Shown here: in pieces, positions 49,201 to 58,200 of the stretch | How the letters are laid out: each line of letters starts with the position of its first letter | How positions within the stretch are numbered: the first letter of the stretch is position 1 | Source: Siderastrea radians | Lineage: Eukaryota > Cnidaria > Anthozoa > Scleractinia > Rhizangiidae | Direction of reading: 5' to 3' | DNA: 64,000 nucleotides | Assembly (NCBI GenBank): GCA_964017195.1 | Contig: OZ024900.1 | Location: 25,380,429 to 25,444,428, forward strand | Program-made: the position numbers and the translations under genes | Notes under the pieces: generated by a model | What the model was told of the DNA's origin: nothing | What the model saw: only the letters and a program-made list of their open reading frames with translations | The model's database searches: none

Positions 49201-52200
49201 ACAAACTGCATGTATTTGATATTTGTTTTCATGTCTCCTGTAAGTCTCTTGGCTCTTCAAGGTGATAAAAAGCTGTCCACTTTATATTATTGACCACAGA
49301 ATATCTCAAAAGCCATTACATGTGATTGTCAGATCCCTGAATACAAGTGACCTCAGTTACCCCAATAACATACATGACAGTTCATGACATAGGGAAGATT
49401 ATATTATGCTCATCACATATGGCAAAAAGGCAAAATAAAATAAGTCAACCAAAATCAAACAAGTCATTGACAAGAAAAATCATGAAAGGATGGTAAAACC
49501 TTTGATTAGGGGAATTGAGATTAAGAAAAGATACCTTTCAGGATGGAGAAAGACTCATAAGAAGTGTTATGGATACTGACAATTATGACATGCAGTTATC
49601 TCTAGATGCTTTTATGACATGGCCATAATGTCAAGATATAAAAAAGGAAGTATGGAACTCTGCACTCTGTTGGAGGTAATATTACATTCAAAACTAAAAA
49701 CTGGTTACACATGTGAAAAATAAACTGTTCAATATTTGTTCTAAAAAAACTGTGATTGCAGAAATGTCCAAACCCCCACCACAAAGGAAATTTCACTAAG
49801 GACCATGTTGCCATGGTGACATGTTTTTGTAACCATGAGACATGTTGCTGTCAATTTGCAAAAAGTTCATCATAAAAATTTGCATGCAATTTGCAAAGTC
49901 TGAATGAACTTTGTATTTCAATTGTGTGATTTGGAAAGCTTACTCTACTTGTATGAGCTATTGCAAATGTAAACATAATCCTTATGCAAATGTTACTGAA
50001 ATCAGTTTCTTTCCTCTTCAAAGTGAACCATCTGCAAACAACACAAAACCGTCCACTTCCCTCCTCCCAAGAACTTCCTGAGCCTTTGATCGATTAATTT
50101 ACTAGGTACCCCTCTGGAGTTTCCAATTTCATCCATGGAGGGGGTGTGAATATTTTCTGGAACCAGATAATACCATCTACACTATACCATATCTGGCTAC
50201 AAGCCAAGGGGTCACACATGCATATTTGTAGTTGTCACGAACATTGACATTGCGTTACGCTTGTTTATTTTCATTTTCTGTTCCAGTTAATTTTTCACTA
50301 GCCTTTCATAATTGTAAACGTAACTTGATCGCATGTAGCGAGAACGGAGATAGCTCGGGGATAGTTAGAACGGAGATATTTGTTATTCAGTAGAGATATT
50401 TTTTTCTGGTTTTACACAAAGGAGTCAGGAATTATAACATAAGTTTCGTCTTAGTTTCCTTTTACTATTCATTCTTGTTTGGTGTTCCTTTTCCTTCGAT
50501 TTTTAACCGTTTCTTCGCGTAACACACATTTCTGTAATTTTTAGTTCTCACCGCATGCTTTGGTGATCGTAATCGTGTAATAAATCAGTGAAGTTACAAC
50601 GTTGGAGCGTGTGGTTGATCACTGCGAACCCCGAGGACTTGAATCGGAACTGCGACAGTGAGAAGTTTTGATTTAACAATGGAGATTGGAGTTTTGGAAC
50701 TGAACATTGTGTTATTCTGTTATGCAATACCTCGTGGCGCACCGCCCCCAAGAACCAAATTCGTGAACTTCGTCCAGTATCTTCGACATGGCGAGAAATT
50801 TAAAGTCACCAGGATCATCACAACACGAAGATGAATTGAAATACCCGAAGGAGCCACTTTTAAGTGGACGTTTAGATTCGGTCTCGCAAACATCTGGCAG
50901 ACGTTCACGTTCGCACGCGACGTCCTCGTCTCGCTTCTTGTCTTCGTCGAGCGTCGCGTGGAGAAAAGCTTTGGCGGAAGCTGCAGCAGCGAAGAGCATG
51001 AGCGACTGGAGATCGAAGCAGAGGAGGAGAGAAAACACCAAATTATCCCAAAGAGCTAAATTCGAATGCGACAAGGCCGTCCTAACAGCGAACAAGAAAC
51101 TTGCAATCGCTGAAGCAAAGTTAAAGGCAATAGAGCAGTCTTTAGAAGAAGAACAAGAAGAGAAAGTCACATTGGTTTCTACTCCAGGCCTCAACGACCA
51201 CTTCAGTAGTAAATATCAGACGCAAGCCTGGATAGATGCACAAGAGACATTTAAAACAGTGGATTGCGTGACAGAGAGCCCAGACCAACTTCGCGAACGT
51301 ATCGGAAAAGGGAAACGATAAAGTCACTCACAGCACGCCTCGAAACGAACAAACGAAGGATCCCTCACCGGTAAACAAAGAAGAGCATTCACCCGGCTTA
51401 AACACCACCAGTCACGGAAAATTTACAGAAGGAAATGGTCTCGCAGGGAACACGCCCCCCTTCTGGTGCCCGTGTGACAAATCCCTTTACACCGAGTCCT
51501 ATGGAGGAACTGACGACGGTCAACCAAAAATTGGCTGCAAACTTGGCACGACAAAATCTTCCGAAGTGCCACCCGGAGACGTTCGCTGGCAACGTGACGC
51601 TTTTCCACCCCTGGAGGAGTGTTCAAAGGAACAGACGTGACCCCTGAACAGGAGATCAATTACTTGAGAAGCTACACGAAAGGAGATGCCCAGAAAGTCG
51701 TGAACAACTACAGACAGAGGCGATGTAGGGACCCGGTCGTAGCTTTACAAGACGCATGGACCGAGCTGGAGAGACGCTTCGGAAACACTGCCGCCATCAC
51801 CAACGTTCTCATAGAACGACTTCGAAAAACGGCCAAATTCGGAAAAGGAGACAGTGACAGACTGCAGGCATTCGCAGACGTGTGTGCTGACGTAAATAGT
51901 CAACTCGACTTCCTTCCTGGGCTCGGGTACCTGAACTACCCCACCGCGATCGTCCCCATCGTCCAGAACCTGCCAAGCTCCATCCGTTCGAAATGGGAGA
52001 AGCGTGTGGTACACCATGCGGAGAAATACGATGACGAGTATCCGGGCTTCAAAGATTTCGCCGCTATGATCCAAGAACAGGCCCGCTTGAAGAATCATCC
52101 CAATGTTTTAGCGAGTATGCAACTGAGCAGCCTCGAACAGAAAACTCGTGATCCCAGACCACACCCTCCCGATGCGCACGAACCGAGTATGGATTCAGAC

Positions 52201-55200
52201 AGAAGAGTGTTAAAGTCAACTATGGAAGATAGAAACATTCCAAAAAAAGGTACTGGAGAGGAGAAGTACTGCCCGTTCCACCAACGGAAAGGACACATTT
52301 TATCCGAATGTAAAGCCTTCGAAAGTGAAACCCTCGAAGCCAAGAATGAGTGTATCGTAAGAGCAGGACTTTGCTTCCGCTGTCTTTCGCGAGGACACAG
52401 GTCGAGCGATTGTACCGCAGTCGTGAAAGTGTGGAGATGATCATCACCCCACAATCCTTCACAAAGATAAGACCGAAGCTACAAGAAGGGAGCATGGCGA
52501 GGAGCTTCAGATAGCCTGCACCTCAGTTTGTCAAGATCCCAGCAGTGGTGGAGTTTCTTGTAGCAAAATTGTTCTCGTAGACATTTTCAGTGAAAATCAA
52601 GCACAAGAGCCATGCCGCGTTTATGCAATTTTAGACGACCAGAGCAACGCCTCAATGATTAGTCCAAACCGAGCAGACAAGTTAGGCGCCACCGGACCAA
52701 ACCTTATAAGTACTTTCTCTCGATGTGCAGTGGTGGGAAAGAACAGAAGTCAGGGAGGCAAGTTTCTGGTGTTGTGTTGCGCTCCATGGCTGGCAAAACG
52801 TCAAGGCTTCCCCAGCTGGTCGAGTGTGCCAACATTCCCCAAGTCAAGAGCGAGATCGTGACACCAGAGATGGCCAGACAGTTTCCCCATCTTAAAGAGA
52901 TTGCCGAGGAGATACCGCCCTACGATCCTAAAGCAAAGGTCGAAATCCTTATCGGCAGAGACGCGCCCGAGTTGCTGAAGATCAGAGAGAGCAAAAATGG
53001 TTATAAAGGTGCTCCGTGGGCCCAGAAACTTGACTTAGGCTGGACAGTATCTGGTCAAATGTGCTTAGATCGAGTGGGTGGACCTATTCACATCTCTGCA
53101 CATCGCACGAGTAGCCAGACAGCGAATCGTTCTTCTGCGAATCATGAAGTCCTGCCCTGCCCAAACCATTTCAAGATCAAAGAGCAATTCTCGGAGAGAG
53201 GAGAAATTGAAGCCGATCTTTTTCGGACGACACCGGACGATAACACAGCGAGCCTGTCACAGGAGGACAGGCGCTTCCTGGAGATTATGGAGACAAAGAT
53301 CCACAAAAACCAACTTGGAAACTGGGAGATGCCACTCCCATTTTGTTCCTCGAACATAGCAATGCCTAACAGCCGGTCCTTAGCTGTCAACCGTCTCAAC
53401 AGCCTGCTGCGCACCTTCAAGAAGAAACCCAAGATAAAAGAAGACTATCTTCAGTTTATGGGCAATGTTTTCAATCGTGGCCACGCAGTTCCAGTCCCTC
53501 AGGAAGAGTTGTCAGCGCCAAGTAGCCACCCAGAAACAAATGGACCGAATGAACGCGGCCTACCAGACCAGGAGCAGACAACAAAAACGAAGGTCGCATA
53601 TGGTACTTGCCTCACTTTGGGGTGTACCACCCCAGGAAACCGGATCAGATCAATGTTGTTTTCGACTCGTCAGCCGAGTTCCAAGGAGTGTCACTTAACA
53701 AAGAGCTTCTTCTGGGCCCAGATCTTATGAATAGCCTTGTTGGAGTACTGATCCGTTTCCGTCAGGAGAACGTCGCCGCAATGTGTGACATAGAACAATG
53801 TTTCACTCATTTCACGTCGCTCCAGAGCATCAGAACTTTCTTCGATTCCTCTGGTACAAAGACAACGATCCATCAAAGGAGATTATCGAGAACAAGATGA
53901 CCGTACACCTATTTGGCAATGGACCAAGTCCCGCCATTGCCACCTTCGGGTTACGAAAAACAGCAGACGACGGCGAGGAGAAGTACGGTAAAGCAACAAG
54001 AGACTTCGTACACAGAAACTTCTATGTAGACGACGGGCTGACTTCGTGGCCCACAGAAAGCGAAACCATTTGTCTAGTCAGGAATGCCCAAGCCATGTTG
54101 GCCACCGCGAACTTGAGACACAAAGTAGTCTCCAACTCAGTCACAGTCATGGAGGCACTGCCAGCAGAAGACCACGCTAAGAGCGTCAAGGACCTTGACC
54201 TGTGCCACGACGTACTGCCAACACAGCGCTCGCTTAGAGTCCATTGGGACTTCGAGAAGGATCATTTCACCTTCCGCGTCTTATTGCCAGAAAAACCCTT
54301 CACACGTAGAGGAGTCCTTTCCATAGTAAACTCTGTGTACGACCCACTAGGCCTTGCATCCCCAGTCGTCCTGGAAGGCAAGCTGATACTCCAACAGCTC
54401 GTCCTCATGGGAAAGAAAGCAAACAACAATGATCCTCTTGGTTGGGACGATCCACTTCCGGAGAACATGAATCAGCGGTAGAGTCGCTGGAGAGATGCAC
54501 TTCCCAACTTAGAAAAAAGTGGCCTTTCCTCGTTGCTACCATCCAAAAGGATTTGGCACCGTCGAACGCAGGGAGATACATGTGTTTTCCGATGCAAGCA
54601 AGGATGCCATTGGTACCGCCGTATACCTGCGCGAGATCAACAGTGAAGGGGGCATTAGGGTTTCCCTTTTGTTTGGACGATCCAAGATCGCGCCGACCCA
54701 CTCCACAAGCATTCCCAGGCTAGAGTTGTGCAGTGCGGTACTAGCCACCAAGGCCGTGAGGATGATACGCAGGGAACTTGACATTAAAGTTGACGAAGAA
54801 ATCTATTACTCCGACTCAAAGGTGGTACTGGGCCACATACAGAACGAAAGTAGAAGATTCTACATGTATGTAGCAAACCACGTCCAAATGATCCGTAACA
54901 CCACGGAGCCAAGTCAGTGGAGATACATCGACACCGCAAGTAATCCTGCCGATCTTGCGACTCGCTGCCTGTCCCCAGACAAGCTGCTGGAGTCATGGTG
55001 GACCTCGGGACCAGAATTTTTATGGAGCCCACGGCCTCACCGTCAAACCGAAAGCGACCCAGAAGTGAAACGAGAAGTCGTCGCATGCATCACGAGGTCA
55101 CAAATACTCCAAGAACTCGGCACCTCGAGATTTAACTGCTTCTCCAGCTGGTCGTCCGTTAAGCACGTGGTAGCCAGCCTCATCCGAGTAATAAAGAGTT

Positions 55201-58200
55201 TCAAGGAGAGAAATCAAGAGCATTCAAGGAAGCCAATCAACCATCTACCTCCTCCATCAGCAGCCGAGCTCCAGCGAGCCAGTGAAATTGTAGTCAAAGC
55301 AGTACAGAAAGAAGCTTTTGCTGAGGAGTTTAAGGCGTTATCCCCATCTGGAGAGAAGAAAACAGTGCCAAAAAGTTCGAACCTGCTGCGACTCGATCCC
55401 TTCTTAGATCCAAATGGGCTACTTCGTGTTGGTGGTTGCCTTAGAAATTCCACACTCGAGTATCAAGAGAAACACCCAGTGCTCCTTCCAAAAGGACATC
55501 ATGTATCAAAGTTGATCATCCGCCACTTTCACGAAAAGGTCCATCATCAAGGTCGCCAAATCACAAGCAGAGCCGTCTGTGAAGCTGGCTACTGGGTCGT
55601 CGGAGCTCATCGTATGATATCAAGCCTCATAGAATCCTGCGTGACCTGCAAGAAGTTAAGAGGAGCAATCTTGACGCAACACATGGCGAACCTACCATCT
55701 CATCGATTGGAGACCAGCCCACCCTTCTCGAACGTCGGCTTTGATGTCTTTGGTCCCTGGGAGATCGCAACGAGACGACTTAGAGGGTGCGCAGCCAACG
55801 CCAAGCCCTGGGGTCTCGTTTTTACCTGTCTTAGCAGCCATGCGCTCTGCGCCGATTCCTCGCCATTTGCGGCCCAGTGGAGAAACTCAGATGCGACCAG
55901 GGTACCAACTTTGTGGGAGGAAAATCTCAATTAGACGACGCACTCTCGGAGATGGACCAAACTCGGATCCAAAGGTTTACAGCAGAGCAAGGGGTCGAAT
56001 GGATATTCAATCCTCCACACGCATCGCACTTTGGAGGCGTGTGGGAGCGGCAAATTGGTACGATTCGCTGCGTATTGGACGCCATGCTTCTGGAGATCGG
56101 ACGCGCCCAGCTCACTCATGAGTTACTGGTGACCCTCATGGCAGAAGTTACAGGGATTGTCAACAGCCGCCCCATCGCAACAATACCTTCCGACATTGAT
56201 GAACCGCAACCCCTTAATCCCGCCATGCTGCTCACGATGAAGACACGCCCTCTTGCGCCTACCCCTGGCCACTTCGTCCGACAGGATCTCTACGCGCGCA
56301 ACTGGTGGAGAAAGGCCCAGTACCTGGCTGATCAGTTTTGGGTCCGTTGGAGGAAGGAATATCTACAAAACCTGCAGAACAGAACCAAGTGGGAGAAACG
56401 CGAACGCAACCTCGCCGTCGGAGACATCGTGCTTGTTAAGGAGGACAACGCGCACCGGAACGACTGGTTACTGGGGGAAGATAATAGAAGTCACACCAAG
56501 TTCGGACGGCAAGGTACAGAGAGCTAAAGTGACGTCATGGAAAGAAGGAAGTATGAAGACCTATGACCGTCCAATCTGCAGTTTTGTCCTTCTGCTTAAA
56601 CATGAAGAGGAAGCTTGAAAGTTTCGGAGAGTCCAGGACCGCCCAGACCATTACACAAGGACTTGTCATGCATTTTCATTTACTCTGATTAAGAACTTTG
56701 ATTCCACGAGATTTTAATAGTTTGAACATTGTTAGAGCAAGGATTTCAATCCTTGGTTGAGGAGTGTCACGAACATTGACATTGCATTACGCTTATTTAT
56801 TTTCATTTTCTGTTCCAGTTAATTTTTCACTAGCCTTTCATAATTGCAAACATAACTTGATCGCACGTAGCGAGAACGGAGATAGCTCGGAGATAGTACG
56901 GAGACATGTTTTGTTAGAACGGAGATATTTGTTATTCAGTGGAGATATCTTTTTCTGGTTTAACACAAAGGAGTCAGGAATTATAATGTAAGTTTCGTCT
57001 TAGTTTCCTTTTACTATTCATTCTTGTTTGGTGTTCCTTTTCCTTCGATTTTTAACTGTTTCTTCGCGTAACGCACATTTCTGTAATTTTTAGTTCTCAC
57101 CGCACGCTTTGATGATCGTAATAGACCATTTTCATTATGACGTCACACGCGCTAAGGTTTCTGGTAGTTGTAGTAAAGATCGCCCCCAGTGTCGCGCAAT
57201 CGAGGGATCAGCATAAGCGCCATGTCGGCCAAGGCAAGCTACCAGGTGTTTCACAAAGTTATGTGCTCGATTGCTATACAAATTCAAAGAAATTCAGCGT
57301 GGGGTTTTTTATGTTTTTTTTTTTTTGGATAAGCGAGGAATTGCGAAGAGTGTTGTTAACGAACATTTCAAAGGAAAACTTTTTTTCCAAATCCTGAATA
57401 CCGAGTGTGTAGCAGGAAAACATGTCTTAACAATGTGCTTATATAATTTCCCTCATGAGAAAAAGAATCGAAGAGGGAGGAGGGAGGAGATAGGAGATAT
57501 AGAACAATTGGAACAGTTGTTAAATAACAGAACCAAATGAAGATCGAAGCAATAAAAATTTTATATCTAGCATAGTGCAAAACAAAAGGAGGAACCATTG
57601 AAATGCTTTGAGCGACTCGCTCTGAGATTTAATAAAAACAAAACAAAGCATTAAACATTTCGCTTTGAGTGAATCTGCAGTTCTAAGTTAAATCATTAAA
57701 ATGGAAGAAAAATACCATTCATTACTACAAGTCTAGTTAACGCAAAACATGTAATGATGATTGAAATATTCCGTCAACTGAAAAACCAAGCAATGTTATT
57801 CGCACTAAGAGTAAAAGACGGCCGAACGATTTTTTGCGTTCAAACAACCCAATGTGCAGTACCGTGCAAAGGAAAGCAAACTGGCTTGAGAAAAAACACT
57901 AACTCAGTCTAGAATAGTTTCTATCACTATTTTTTTGAATTATTTTCACCATTTTGCGAAATAAGACATATTAAGCTTAATAAACAAAACCTACAAAGAC
58001 AAAGTCTTGAAAGTTTATACGCACAAATTTTGTCGCCAAGATTAACTGTAATAAATGCAACTGCAATGTCAAATCGCTTATTTTAATTTTAATAAGAAAT
58101 TCCATGAAAATACAAACAGAGAAAAAGGGAAAACAAGCCTTCAGGTATGAAAAAAGTATTCAGAAGAGCACTTGCTGTCCTGGGAAGGCAAAATGTCTCG

